11,045 nucleotides of DNA. It comes from CAYGHG01 sp964349515. Lineage in GTDB: Bacteria > Oederibacteriota > PGYV01 > CAYGHG01. Under the pieces are notes generated by a model, which saw only the letters and a program-made list of their open reading frames with translations, had not been told where the DNA came from and made no database searches. This document shows, in pieces, positions 1 to 7,478 of this stretch (position 1 is its first letter; each line of letters opens with the position of its first letter). The position numbers were made by a program, and so were the translations under genes. The stretch lies in NCBI GenBank assembly GCA_964349515.1, contig CAYGHG010000089.1, positions 1 to 11,045 of the forward strand, read 5' to 3'.

Positions 1-109
1 GTGCAAAGGGGGCTAAGACTAAAGGCAAATCCCCCCTGCCCCCCTTTCCGGTGCAAAGGGGGCTAAGACTAAAGTCAAATCCCCCCTCGCCCCCCTTTGG
101 GAAAGGGGG
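1..109. repeat. Tandem ~50 bp G/C-tract repeat with terminal hairpin
   Basis: Positions 1-50 and 51-~98 are near-identical copies of one unit. They share the opening GTGCAAAGGGGGCTAAGACT and differ by one substitution at 25/75 (G versus T) and a small change around 38/88. Each unit has an AAAGGGGG block near its start (5-12 and 55-62) and a CCCCCTTT block near its end (40-47 and 91-98), so each can fold on itself. The right end adds a perfect 8 bp hairpin, CCCCCTTT (91-98) with AAAGGGGG (102-109), loop GGG. The array directly abuts the stop codon of the aldo/keto reductase. A hairpin there could help end that transcript, but no T-run follows it on the minus strand, so a dispersed intergenic repeat is the better reading. 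Confidence 0.75.
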
Positions 110-1069
110 TTAAAACAACGACTTTATAAAATCAAAATCATCCTGACTCAGCGGCCTGTCTGCGCCCTCGAGGTTTATCTCCACCTGGCGCTTGTTTCTG
201 AAACCCGGGATTGCGCAGGCTGTTGTTTTGTGAAAGAGAATGTACTGCAGGGCGACGCGGACCAGCTCTTCTGACGAAGAGCCGAAGCGCTCTTTTATCT
301 TTTCAAACTTTTCATCAAATGCTTTCATGTTTTCAATTTTAAACTCATCCATTCCCGCGCGTACGTCATTTTTATCAAAGACCGGCGGGTTTTTCGCGCT
401 GAACTTACCCGTGAGCAGGCCGCGCGAAAGCGGGTTAAATGCCACGAATGATATTTTTTCTTTTTCCAGAAGTGCCGCCACATCCGAGCCTTCCTTTATA
501 AACTCCGGATGCAGTATGTTTGCCCAGCTTTGCAGGCAGTCGGGCTTTATAACAGGAATCAGCCTCAGGAAATCAGCAGCCGCATAACCGGATAAACCCA
601 GCGCCCGGAACTTTCCTTCTTTTTGAAGTCTGCGCATTTCAGACAAGCCTTCGCTTAAGTACATGTCGTCCTTGCCGAAATCACAGTTGTGAAAGTAATA
701 GATGTCGAGGTATTCCCTGTTTAGGTTTTTAAGAGAAGTTTCAATCTGCCGTCTTATGTTTTCCGCCTTGTAAGCATGCTCAAACTCTCCCTTGTACCAG
801 CCGACTTTTGAAGCTATTACGACATCATTTCCCGTATTTCCCAATGCTTTCGCGAGCATCTTCTCCGCTTTACCCATTCCGTAAACATCCGCATTGTCAA
901 AGTGGTTTACCCCGCGCTCCAAAGCGTAAGCAACAGCCTCAGCCGCGTCTTTCTCATCAGCGCCGTGCCACCCCATAGAGCCGGTATCAGCGTCCCCGCC
1001 CAGTGTCCAGCACCCTAAGGATATTTCAGATACTTTTATCTCTGTGGTTCCGATGTTGCGGTAGTTCAT
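110..1069 (-). CDS. Aldo/keto reductase family oxidoreductase
   Basis: A 319-residue cytosolic NAD(P)H-dependent oxidoreductase of the (beta/alpha)8-barrel aldo/keto reductase superfamily; the substrate cannot be inferred. The catalytic tetrad is visible: Asp58 and Tyr63 in FDNADVYG, Lys88 in ASKVGW and His127 in YYFHN. The C-terminal cofactor-binding segment IPGFRNKRQVEINLEGA is also present, and the length is normal for the family. The start is supported by a strong AGGAGG at 1079-1084, nine bases upstream of the ATG. The TAA stop at 110-112 touches a repeat array. It lies on the same strand as the gcv/lip operon but is separated from it by repeats and an assembly gap, so co-transcription cannot be judged. 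The tetrad makes the family assignment secure; any more specific name would be a guess. Confidence 0.93.
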   Translation of the reverse strand: MNYRNIGTTEIKVSEISLGCWTLGGDADTGSMGWHGADEKDAAEAVAYALERGVNHFDNADVYGMGKAEKMLAKALGNTGNDVVIASKVGWYKGEFEHAYKAENIRRQIETSLKNLNREYLDIYYFHNCDFGKDDMYLSEGLSEMRRLQKEGKFRALGLSGYAAADFLRLIPVIKPDCLQSWANILHPEFIKEGSDVAALLEKEKISFVAFNPLSRGLLTGKFSAKNPPVFDKNDVRAGMDEFKIENMKAFDEKFEKIKERFGSSSEELVRVALQYILFHKTTACAIPGFRNKRQVEINLEGADRPLSQDDFDFIKSLF

Positions 1070-1093
1070 GTAAGTTGACCTCCTGATTTAAGT

Positions 1094-1285
1094 TGAGAAA
1101 GACAGAAGACAGAAGACAAAAGTTAAAAAAGACAGAAGACAAAAGACAAAAATTTTAAAACAATACCTGTTTTCTATTCCCGTATGTCTTTTGGCTTTCC
1201 TTGCTTTCTTTTCTTTCTTTGCTTTCCCACTTCTGTCTTCTGTCTCCTGTCTTTCCTTACTTTTCTTTATATTCCCCTTCTGTCT
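1094..1285. repeat. Low-complexity GACAGAAGAC repeats in inverted arrangement
   Basis: This gene-free stretch between the aldo/keto reductase and the assembly gap is built from short repeats. GACAGAAGAC-type units occur at 1101-1117 and 1131-1147 on the plus strand, which is purine-rich there. The reverse complement (GTCTTCTGTC) occurs at 1235-1251, and a partial copy at ~1278-1285 runs into the Ns; this half is pyrimidine-rich. The two halves could pair into a long imperfect hairpin. I see no ORF with a credible ribosome site here, and no clear promoter for the aldo/keto reductase apart from its Shine-Dalgarno at 1079-1084. The repeat is the likely cause of the assembly break. Confidence 0.7.
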
Positions 1286-1385
1286 NNNNNNNNNNNNNNN
1301 NNNNNNNNNNNNNNNNNNNNNNNNNNNNNNNNNNNNNNNNNNNNNNNNNNNNNNNNNNNNNNNNNNNNNNNNNNNNNNNNNNNNN
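1286..1385. other. Assembly gap (exactly 100 N)
   Basis: One hundred consecutive undetermined bases, the conventional placeholder for a scaffold gap of unknown length. It removes the 3' end of lipA and whatever joins it to the repeat tract. Reading frames drawn across it are not meaningful. Confidence 0.98.
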
Positions 1386-2216
1386 ATACCTCTCCGCCCT
1401 ATACGAGCTCCTCACATAAGGCGCGCTTTCTACATGCTTAAAACCCATTTTAATCCCATCCTGCTTCAGTTCTTCAAAAACTTCAGGAACAACATATTCC
1501 TTTACCTCTATTCTCGACGCATCGGGCTGCAGGTACTGGCCTATGCTTAAATAATCGCAGTCTGCCCCTCTTAGGCGCTTCATGGCTTTTATCACCTGCT
1601 CTTTTGTCTCACCGAATCCGAGCAAAAGCGCGGATTTCGTCGTCATGCCGTTATCCTTTGCCCTTTTAAGCACAGACAGGCTGCGCTCAAACGAAGCGCC
1701 GGTCCTGACAGCATACATCTCCGGGACTGTCTCCACATTGTGGCCGAAAACATCAGGGGCCGCCGCGCAGACCGCGTCCACGCATGAAAAATCACCCTGA
1801 AAATCCGGCACAAGCACTTCAACCCTGATACCGGAAATTTTATCTTTGAGCGCGCGTATGACCTTCACAAAAGCTCCTGCCCCTCCGTCAGGCAGGTCAT
1901 CGCGGGTAACGGAAGTAATCACGGCATATTTTAAGCCGAGCCTCGAAGCTGCTTCAGAGACCCTCTCGTGCTCATCAGGCGCCCAAAACTCAGGCACACC
2001 CTTTGACACGGCGCAGAACAGGCACCCGCGGGTGCAGGTATCACCGAGTATCATGAAAGTGGCTGTTTTTTTTGAATAACATTCGGATATGTTGGGGCAC
2101 TTTGCCTGGGAGCATACTGTGTGCAGGTTAAGCCCGGCCAGGGGCGCTTCGGTTTCGTGCAGTTTCCTGAAATCTATTTTCCTGCCGAGCCAGGAAGGCT
2201 TAGAACGCGTCCTCAT
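1386..2216 (-). CDS. lipA: Lipoyl synthase LipA, 3' end lost in gap
   Basis: A radical-SAM enzyme that inserts two sulfur atoms at C6 and C8 of protein-bound octanoyl groups to make lipoyl groups, here probably on GcvH. The 277 visible residues carry both iron-sulfur motifs: the auxiliary cluster CX4CX5C (Cys35, Cys40, Cys46) and the radical-SAM CX3CX2C (Cys61, Cys65, Cys68, in CTRGCLFC). The RSSY motif at 269-272 supplies the serine ligand of the auxiliary cluster. E. coli LipA has only about a dozen residues after RSSY, so little is missing. The last visible codon is TAT at 1386-1388, then Ns. Residues read from beyond the gap (1257-1285) come from repeat sequence and should not be joined on. 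Its first 17 bp overlap the end of lipM, implying translational coupling. It is the last gene of the operon as far as can be seen. Confidence 0.95.
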
Positions 2217-3024
2217 CTTTTCCGCCCTTTAAATTCCATTCGTCAGAGCTGTACTTCCCGAGGGTAAGCGTATCCACAGCCTCTTTTTCCTTTTCCAGAA
2301 GTTTTTCTTCCTTGAGTTTTATTCCCAGCGCTTTTTCAAAAGCCTTTTTGAGCTCTTTTTCAAGAGATTCGGCTTCCGGCCTTTTTTTAAGCAGTGATTC
2401 AAGGCAGGTAAAAGCGTCGTGATTGATCAAGCCGTTAAAATACCTCTGCGCCTTTTCCGATTCTTTTTCTATCGGTATGGAGCCGTGCTGGAATATTATG
2501 TCTTTGCCGCGGGCCTGGGCGTTTCCCCCTATTTTTTTGCCGCCTGCCGCTATGTCATACTCCTCCGTACCGGCAAAGCAAAAAGCGGAGGGCGCGCCGA
2601 ACTTTGCCTTTTTCAGAGTGTCTTTTGCGAACGCCGCTTTAACACCTATGGTTTTGTAAAACTCAATCAGAAAAGCGTTCAGTTTTTCAAAGGACTCTTT
2701 TACCCCGAGGTTTTTGCAGTTTATATCAGCCTCCGAGCATACCAGCGAATAGGTGAGCTCGTTTGAGTGAAATATGGCGCCGCCGCCGGTAATCCTGCGC
2801 ACGATGCACATCTCGTCTTCGGTGCAGTTTTCTATATTAATATCCCGCATCACGTCCTGATTTTTTCCGACAGATATGGCCGCAGGGTTCCACCCGTATA
2901 TTCTGAAAACCGGCCTGCCTGTTTTTTTGTAGTATTTTATCAGGTACTGATCCAGTGCCATGTTTTCAGCCGCGGGCTGCCTGTCATACTGTATATATCT
3001 CCACTCTTTTAAGGTAGTTCGCAT
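2200..3024 (-). CDS. lipM: Octanoyltransferase LipM-like (LplA/BPL superfamily)
   Basis: A 274-residue member of the biotin/lipoate ligase superfamily. It shows the substrate-site motif RRITGGGAIFH (76-86) and the lysine motif KKIGGNAQAR (163-172, Lys164 likely catalytic). Two traits fit Bacillus LipM, which moves octanoate from acyl-carrier protein to GcvH through a cysteine, better than ATP-using LplA. First, Cys149 (FCF) sits at the equivalent of LipM Cys150. Second, the C-terminus has KYSSDEWN, which closely resembles the KYASDEWN I recall at the end of B. subtilis LipM. Both comparisons are from memory, not a computed alignment. The operon position, between gcvPB and lipA, supports a role in endogenous lipoylation of GcvH. 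It overlaps gcvPB by 16 bp and lipA by 17 bp. The alternative is a scavenging lipoate-protein ligase; a small separate LplA C-terminal domain could also be encoded elsewhere. Confidence 0.85.
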   Translation of the reverse strand: MRTTLKEWRYIQYDRQPAAENMALDQYLIKYYKKTGRPVFRIYGWNPAAISVGKNQDVMRDINIENCTEDEMCIVRRITGGGAIFHSNELTYSLVCSEADINCKNLGVKESFEKLNAFLIEFYKTIGVKAAFAKDTLKKAKFGAPSAFCFAGTEEYDIAAGGKKIGGNAQARGKDIIFQHGSIPIEKESEKAQRYFNGLINHDAFTCLESLLKKRPEAESLEKELKKAFEKALGIKLKEEKLLEKEKEAVDTLTLGKYSSDEWNLKGGKDEDAF

Positions 3025-4442
3025 GTAAGCCTCAGCTCTCTTGCCGCTTTTGTCTCATCAGGCCTTAGTACAGGCATGGTAAGCGGCGCGTTTTTTATTT
3101 TTTCAGGCTCTGTTTCACACAGAGCCGCTATTTCTTTCATTGCTTCTATGAACAAATCAATCTCCTGCTTTGATTCTGTCTCGGTCGGTTCTATCATTAT
3201 CGCCTCTTCCACCACCAGCGGGAAATAAACCGTAGGCGGGTGAAAGCCGCGGTCAATCAAAGCCTTTGCAATATCTATGGCGTGTACTCCGTGCTTCATC
3301 TGATTTTTCGCGGTAAAGACACACTCGTGCCCGCACACCCTGTCATAGGGCAGATGGTAAATTCCTTTTAATTTTTCCATTATATAGTTTGCGTTTAAAA
3401 CCGCTTTTTCAGAAGCGTCAATCAGGCCTTCGCGCCCGAGCATCAGGATGTATGCGTAAGCTTTGAGTATCACGCCGAAATTTCCAAAGAACGAAGCGAC
3501 GCGCCCTATTGTATGCTGTATGTTGAAGTCCAGGTGGTAAGCCCCCTCTTTTTCCATCGTCACGGGGGAGGGAAGAAAATCTGCAAGTTTTTCAGACACT
3601 CCGACCACGCCGGAGCCCGGCCCTCCGCCTCCGTGCGGGGTGGAAAAGGTCTTGTGCAGGTTCATGTGCACTATGTCAAATCCTACGTCACCGGGCCTGA
3701 CCTTGCCCATTATGGCATTCAGGTTTGCGCCGTCGTAATACATAAGCGCGTCATGCGACGCGGCTATTTGTGACACTTCCTTTATCCTGCGTTCAAATAC
3801 CCCGAGCGTGCTCGGCACAGTCATCATGACCGCCGCTGTTTCGGAATTTATAGCGGCCTTAAAAGCCTCTATATCTGTTTCACCGCCGGAGTCTACCGGC
3901 ACTGACACTACATCATAGCCGCCCATGGCGGCTGACGCCGGGTTTGTGCCGTGCGCGGATTCTGAAACTATGATGTGCGTTTTTTTGTTTCCTTTTTGTT
4001 TGTGATACGCGGCGGTCAAAAGCACTCCGGTCAGCTCGCCGTGCGCTCCGGCATAAGGCTGAGTGGTTATTTTTTTCATGCCTGTTATCTCGGCCAACAG
4101 TTCTGAAGCCTTATGCAGCACTTCCAGCGCCCCCTGACAGTCTTTCGGGCTTACATAGGCCGTCATCGGGTGCAGCCCGGAAAATCCGGCGAGGCTGCTC
4201 ACTTTTTCATTTATTTTAGGATTGTATTTCATGGTGCACGAACCCAGCGGATAAAAGTGGGTGTCCACGGAAAAGTTTCTGCGCGAGAGGTTTGTATAGT
4301 GCCGCACCACATCGAGCTCGGAGAGCTCGGGAAGAGCGGGCGCTTCTTTCCTCAGATATTTTTCAGCCACCGGGTTTTTACCGGCTGCGCCGAATACCAC
4401 ACCGCGCCTTGAGGAAACGCTTTTTTCAAATACTGTTTTCAT
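3009..4442 (-). CDS. gcvPB: Glycine dehydrogenase (decarboxylating) subunit 2
   Basis: The PLP-binding half of the two-subunit glycine cleavage P-protein. With GcvPA it decarboxylates glycine and passes the aminomethyl group to the lipoyl arm of GcvH. It has 477 residues, normal for the split C-terminal subunit. The pyridoxal-phosphate lysine is Lys264 in NLHKTFSTPHGGGGPG, preceded by YYDGANLNAIMGKVRPGDVG (235-254). The early HFYPLGSCTMKYNP (62-75) and the substrate-loop SESAHGTNPASA (160-171) are also typical. The start is well fixed: AAAGGAGG lies at 4450-4457, seven bases before the ATG, and the ATGA overlap with the gcvPA stop (4 bp) indicates translational coupling. No broken motif was seen. 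Confidence 0.97.
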   Translation of the reverse strand: MKTVFEKSVSSRRGVVFGAAGKNPVAEKYLRKEAPALPELSELDVVRHYTNLSRRNFSVDTHFYPLGSCTMKYNPKINEKVSSLAGFSGLHPMTAYVSPKDCQGALEVLHKASELLAEITGMKKITTQPYAGAHGELTGVLLTAAYHKQKGNKKTHIIVSESAHGTNPASAAMGGYDVVSVPVDSGGETDIEAFKAAINSETAAVMMTVPSTLGVFERRIKEVSQIAASHDALMYYDGANLNAIMGKVRPGDVGFDIVHMNLHKTFSTPHGGGGPGSGVVGVSEKLADFLPSPVTMEKEGAYHLDFNIQHTIGRVASFFGNFGVILKAYAYILMLGREGLIDASEKAVLNANYIMEKLKGIYHLPYDRVCGHECVFTAKNQMKHGVHAIDIAKALIDRGFHPPTVYFPLVVEEAIMIEPTETESKQEIDLFIEAMKEIAALCETEPEKIKNAPLTMPVLRPDETKAARELRLTCELP

Positions 4443-5773
4443 TTGGCGGCCTCCTTTAAAGCTTCGGCATAAGCGTCCATCTCGGCTTTTGTTCTTTTTT
4501 CCGTCGTACTTACTATGAGCAGGTGCTTCTTGTCGGGATAAAAAAGCGAGGCAGGCACGCCCGCGAGTATTCCCTTGTCGCGCATTCTTTCCATTACCTT
4601 TGCCTCGTCACAGGCTAACTTTATAGTGAATTCGTTGAAGTTGCCGGCCTTGATAACCTCGGCGCAGCCTGCGCCTGATATTTTTTCCTTTAGATATGCG
4701 GCGTTTGCCGCGCTGTTTACCGCAGCTTCACGCAGCCCCTCGCGTCCGAGAAGCGAAAGATATATTGCGGCTCGCAGAGCGCACAACGCCTGGTTTGAGC
4801 AGATGTTGGATGTGGCCTTTTCCCTTTTGATATGCTGTTCGCGCGCCTGAAGCGTGAGGACAAAAGCGCGCTTGCCCTCTTTGTCAACAGTCTCGCCGAC
4901 AATCCTTCCGGGCATTTTTCTCAAATACTCTTTTGACGCCGCCATAATCCCGAGATAGGGCCCGCCAAATGACAAAGGCATTCCCAAACTCTGCCCTTCG
5001 GCGACTGCGATATCCGCGCCTGTTTCAGCCGGGCTTTTTAACACCGCAAGAGACACGGGGTTAAAGCACATTATTGAAGCGGCGCCTGAAGATTTCGCGG
5101 AGGCAAAGAGCGCGCTGTAATCGGCGAGGCTTCCGAAAAAGTTCGGATTCTGCACCACAACCGCGGCTGTTTCATTATTAATAAGGGATGTTAATTTCGG
5201 CATGTCGCTTTCAATCCCGTTTAAGTCCGCTTCTATTATTTCGGTTTCAAGGTTTATCATGTAAGTTTTAATTATTGACCTAAAGAGGGGGTTTACCCCT
5301 TTGTCCACCACAATCTTCAGCCTGTTTGTCTGCCTGACCGCCATCGCGACAGCCTCATAGAGCGCGGTGCCGCCGTCGTAAAGCGAGGCATTGGCGTATG
5401 GAAGCCCGGTTAAGCGCGAGACCATTGACTGGTATTCAAATATCGCCTGCAGCGTTCCCTGCGACGCCTCAGGCTGGTAGGGGGTGTATGCGGTGAAAAA
5501 CTCCGGCCTGCCTGACAGCGCGTCAACAGCCGCGGGTATGTAGTGGTCATAGTAGCCGCCGCCCGCAAAGCAGGCGGTTGAGACATTGTTTTTGAGGCTT
5601 AAAGCGGTGAAATACTTTTCAATTTCCATTTCAGCCATTCCTGCCGGTATGTCAAATGACTTTGCCCTGAGCTTTGGCGCTATGTCTTTAAACAGCGCCT
5701 CCATGTCAGGGGCGCCCGCGGCTGCGAGCATCTGCTTTACTTCGGCTTCGGTATGCGGGGTAAATGACGCCAT
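4439..5773 (-). CDS. gcvPA: Glycine dehydrogenase (decarboxylating) subunit 1
   Basis: The N-terminal-half subunit of the split glycine cleavage P-protein; it forms the decarboxylase with GcvPB in the cytosol. Its 444 residues match the usual size. Family motifs in order: GGGYYDHYIP (71-80), YTPYQPEASQG (96-106), NASLYDGGTALYEA (128-141), EGQSLGMPLSFGGPYLG (259-275) and REQHIKREKATSNICSNQAL (311-330). The ATG directly follows the gcvH stop (TAAATG, no spacer) and no strong Shine-Dalgarno is visible, so it is probably translated by reinitiation or coupling from gcvH. Split P-proteins are found in Firmicutes, Thermotogae, archaea and many uncultivated lineages, whereas E. coli has one fused chain. 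Confidence 0.97.
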   Translation of the reverse strand: MASFTPHTEAEVKQMLAAAGAPDMEALFKDIAPKLRAKSFDIPAGMAEMEIEKYFTALSLKNNVSTACFAGGGYYDHYIPAAVDALSGRPEFFTAYTPYQPEASQGTLQAIFEYQSMVSRLTGLPYANASLYDGGTALYEAVAMAVRQTNRLKIVVDKGVNPLFRSIIKTYMINLETEIIEADLNGIESDMPKLTSLINNETAAVVVQNPNFFGSLADYSALFASAKSSGAASIMCFNPVSLAVLKSPAETGADIAVAEGQSLGMPLSFGGPYLGIMAASKEYLRKMPGRIVGETVDKEGKRAFVLTLQAREQHIKREKATSNICSNQALCALRAAIYLSLLGREGLREAAVNSAANAAYLKEKISGAGCAEVIKAGNFNEFTIKLACDEAKVMERMRDKGILAGVPASLFYPDKKHLLIVSTTEKRTKAEMDAYAEALKEAAK

Positions 5774-6160
5774 TTATTCAAGCCCTTTTATGTACTCTGC
5801 GTAAGCCGCGGCGTCCATCAGGTTTGCCGCCGAAGCCGCGCCTGTAAGTTCTATTTTTGCTATCCAGCCCTCTTCGTAGGGCGATTTATTTACAAGCTCC
5901 GGCGCCGCGTCAAGCGCCGCGTTTGCGCCTGTTATCTTTCCCTCCAGCGGCGCGTATATGTCTGAAGCCGCCTTTACGGATTCTATGCCTGTCAGGACCT
6001 CCCCCGGCTTTACGGTTTTTCCCTCCTGAGGAGGCTCCACGTATGTTATATCGCCGAGTTTATGCTGTGCATAGTCGCTTATCCCTATAGTCGCTGCAGT
6101 GCCTTCCACCTTTATCCACTCGTGTTCTTTTGTGTACAGCAGACCTTCTTTTACCTGCAT
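5774..6160 (-). CDS. gcvH: Glycine cleavage system H protein
   Basis: The 128-residue lipoyl carrier that shuttles the aminomethyl intermediate between P, T and L proteins; in LipM-type pathways it is also where lipoate is first assembled. The lipoylated residue is Lys63 in GIESVKAASDIYAP (58-71), and the N-terminal YTKEHEWIKVEG (10-20 region) with GISDYAQHKLGDITYVEPP is characteristic. The start is confirmed by AGGGAGG shortly before the ATG (plus-strand cctccct at 6168-6174), which overlaps the gcvT stop codon. The gap to gcvT is 11 bp. It is the target that links the two halves of this operon, the cleavage enzymes and the lipoylation enzymes. Confidence 0.98.
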   Translation of the reverse strand: MQVKEGLLYTKEHEWIKVEGTAATIGISDYAQHKLGDITYVEPPQEGKTVKPGEVLTGIESVKAASDIYAPLEGKITGANAALDAAPELVNKSPYEEGWIAKIELTGAASAANLMDAAAYAEYIKGLE

Positions 6161-6171
6161 AGTTTGCCTCC

Positions 6172-7260
6172 CTATTTGATTGATGTTTTTTTGACAAATG
6201 GCATTGCTTCGGTTACGGCATCAAAAGAGCCGCGCTCGGAGACTATCTTTACCTTCATATCATTTGAGTGATGTTCCTTATTAATATATGCCATGCATAT
6301 CCCCTTGTTTAAATGGGGGGAAAAAACGCCGCTTGTCACATACCCTATGTCAATACCGTCTTGCACCACCACCCTGTTTGTATGGCGCGGAGTCCTGCGG
6401 CCCTCCACGGTAAAACCCGTGAGTACTTTTTTTATGCCTTCCTGTTTTTGTTTCAAAAGCGCCTCTTTACCCTTGAACTCCTTGTCAAAAGGAATGACCC
6501 GCTCAAAGCCCGCCTCAAGAGGCGAAATCTCCTCAGAGAGCTCGTCGCCGTAAAGCGGGTATCCCATCTCAAGCCTAAGTATGTCGCGAGAGCCAAGCCC
6601 CGCGGGTTTTACATCAGGGTTTTTAAGAAGCTCGTTCCAGAGTTCAGGTGCGGCTGACGCATCCATGTATATCTCATAGCCGAGTTCCCCGGTATATCCC
6701 GTGCGGCTGATCATGCACTGCGAGCCCAGCACGGTAAAGGAATCAAACCTGAAATATTTCAGCGAATCTATTTTGTCCCCCGCGAGTTTTTTCATCACTT
6801 CCGCCGAGAGCGGGCCCTGAATGTCAAGTTTCAGGGTTTTTTCCGATATGTTGTCAAAAGAAGCCGAGGGAGAAAGGTTTAAGCTGATTTCAAGCGCATC
6901 ATTTTCCTCTGTAGCCGCGTTCACGACAATCATCCACTCGTCATCTTTTTTGCGGTACACTATGAGGTCGTCTTTCACGCCGCCGCGCTCGTTTAAGAGA
7001 AACCCGTACCTGCAGGCGTTGACAGCCATTTTTGTCACAGGCACTGTTATTATTTTATCAAGTGTTGATTTGGAAGGGTCTTCCCTTACAAGAAACTCAC
7101 CCATGTGGCATATGTCAAAGACCGAACATTTTGAGCGGGTATGCTTTGTCTCTTCTATGATACTGCCATAGTGTATGGGCATATTCCAGCCGCCAAAAGG
7201 CGCCATCAGAGCGTTTAGCCTGATATGCTCCGCGAACAAAGGCGTTTTCTTGTCATCCAT
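6172..7260 (-). CDS. gcvT: Aminomethyltransferase (glycine cleavage T protein)
   Basis: Transfers the methylene group from aminomethyl-lipoyl GcvH to tetrahydrofolate, releasing ammonia and giving 5,10-methylene-THF. It has 362 residues, a normal length. The folate-site acid lies in GGVKDDLIVY (93-102, Asp97/Asp98). SRTGYTGELGYEIY and GLGSRDILRLEMGYPLYG are also intact, as is the C-terminal GYVTSGVFSP. It is the first gene of the operon. GGAG (plus-strand ctcc, 7267-7270) precedes the ATG by six bases, and a strong sigma70-like promoter lies about 40 bp upstream. The implied leader is only ~33 nt, too short for a glycine riboswitch. Confidence 0.97.
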   Translation of the reverse strand: MDDKKTPLFAEHIRLNALMAPFGGWNMPIHYGSIIEETKHTRSKCSVFDICHMGEFLVREDPSKSTLDKIITVPVTKMAVNACRYGFLLNERGGVKDDLIVYRKKDDEWMIVVNAATEENDALEISLNLSPSASFDNISEKTLKLDIQGPLSAEVMKKLAGDKIDSLKYFRFDSFTVLGSQCMISRTGYTGELGYEIYMDASAAPELWNELLKNPDVKPAGLGSRDILRLEMGYPLYGDELSEEISPLEAGFERVIPFDKEFKGKEALLKQKQEGIKKVLTGFTVEGRRTPRHTNRVVVQDGIDIGYVTSGVFSPHLNKGICMAYINKEHHSNDMKVKIVSERGSFDAVTEAMPFVKKTSIK

Positions 7261-7299
7261 GCCCGTCTCCGGATAGTTTTTTTAAAAAAAAGTTATGCT

Positions 7300-7328
7300 A
7301 TTTTACTCCAAGGGGGTATGGCAGTCAA
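7300..7328 (-). promoter_or_regulatory. Sigma70-type promoter of the gcv-lip operon
   Basis: Read on the minus strand: -35 TTGACT (7323-7328), a spacer of exactly 17 bp, and -10 TAAAAT (7300-7305). Each box differs from consensus by one base. Transcription would start near 7293, giving a ~33 nt leader that contains a T8A7 tract (7277-7291) and the GGAG ribosome site of gcvT. Nothing in the leader resembles the conserved glycine aptamer. The position directly upstream of gcvT, and the lack of any other gap in the operon wide enough for one, make this the main promoter. Confidence 0.75.
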
Positions 7329-7348
7329 GGGTTGTTTGCGGAAAGTAG

Positions 7349-7371
7349 CCGCCTCCCTTTACGGGGGGCGG
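7349..7371. other. GC-rich 9 bp-arm hairpin upstream of the gcv promoter
   Basis: CCGCCTCCC (7349-7357) pairs with GGGGGGCGG (7363-7371) around the 5-nt loop TTTAC. The single T opposite G forms a wobble in plus-strand RNA but is a C-A mismatch in minus-strand RNA, so the stem is better on the plus strand. TTTT follows at 7375-7378. In form it is a plus-strand intrinsic terminator, though no plus-strand gene precedes it. It may instead stop antisense transcripts, or be a second part of the terminator region of the upstream glycosyltransferase. Confidence 0.4.
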
Positions 7372-7402
7372 GCCTTTTACGCCGTTAATACCACAACAAG
7401 AC

Positions 7403-7424
7403 GCGGGCCCTTAAAAGAGCCCGC
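7403..7424 (-). terminator. Probable terminator of the glycosyltransferase gene
   Basis: GCGGGC (7403-7408) and GCCCGC (7419-7424) form a stem that continues inward by four more pairs on the minus strand, one a G-U wobble that would be a C-A mismatch on the other strand. This favours function in minus-strand RNA. It lies 55 bp beyond the stop of the glycosyltransferase and is followed on the minus strand by the moderately T-rich GTCTTGTTGTGG. It separates that gene from the gcv promoter. Confidence 0.5.
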
Positions 7425-7478
7425 CTGCTTCTGTTTCGCGGCTTAATATCTTGCTGCTTGATCCTTCTTTTACGCCTC

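Noticed and set aside
1..109. CRISPR-like array
   Set aside because: Only two units that are directly adjacent, with no unique spacers between them and no cas genes nearby.
1184..1550. Plus-strand frames spanning the N gap
   Set aside because: Low-complexity pyrimidine repeat plus undetermined bases; no start signal and overlap with lipA.
7277..7291. T/A-tract palindrome as a terminator
   Set aside because: A bare T-A tract (seven T then eight A on the plus strand) in the gcvT leader with no GC stem; it would not terminate, and it would silence its own operon.
7261..7299. Glycine riboswitch in front of gcvT
   Set aside because: Often found upstream of gcvT, but the predicted leader is only ~33 nt and the 7261-7478 interval shows none of the conserved aptamer segments.
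7225..7446. 73-residue plus-strand frame between gcvT and the glycosyltransferase
   Set aside because: It runs through the gcv promoter and two hairpins, starts inside gcvT antisense, and has no ribosome site or family.
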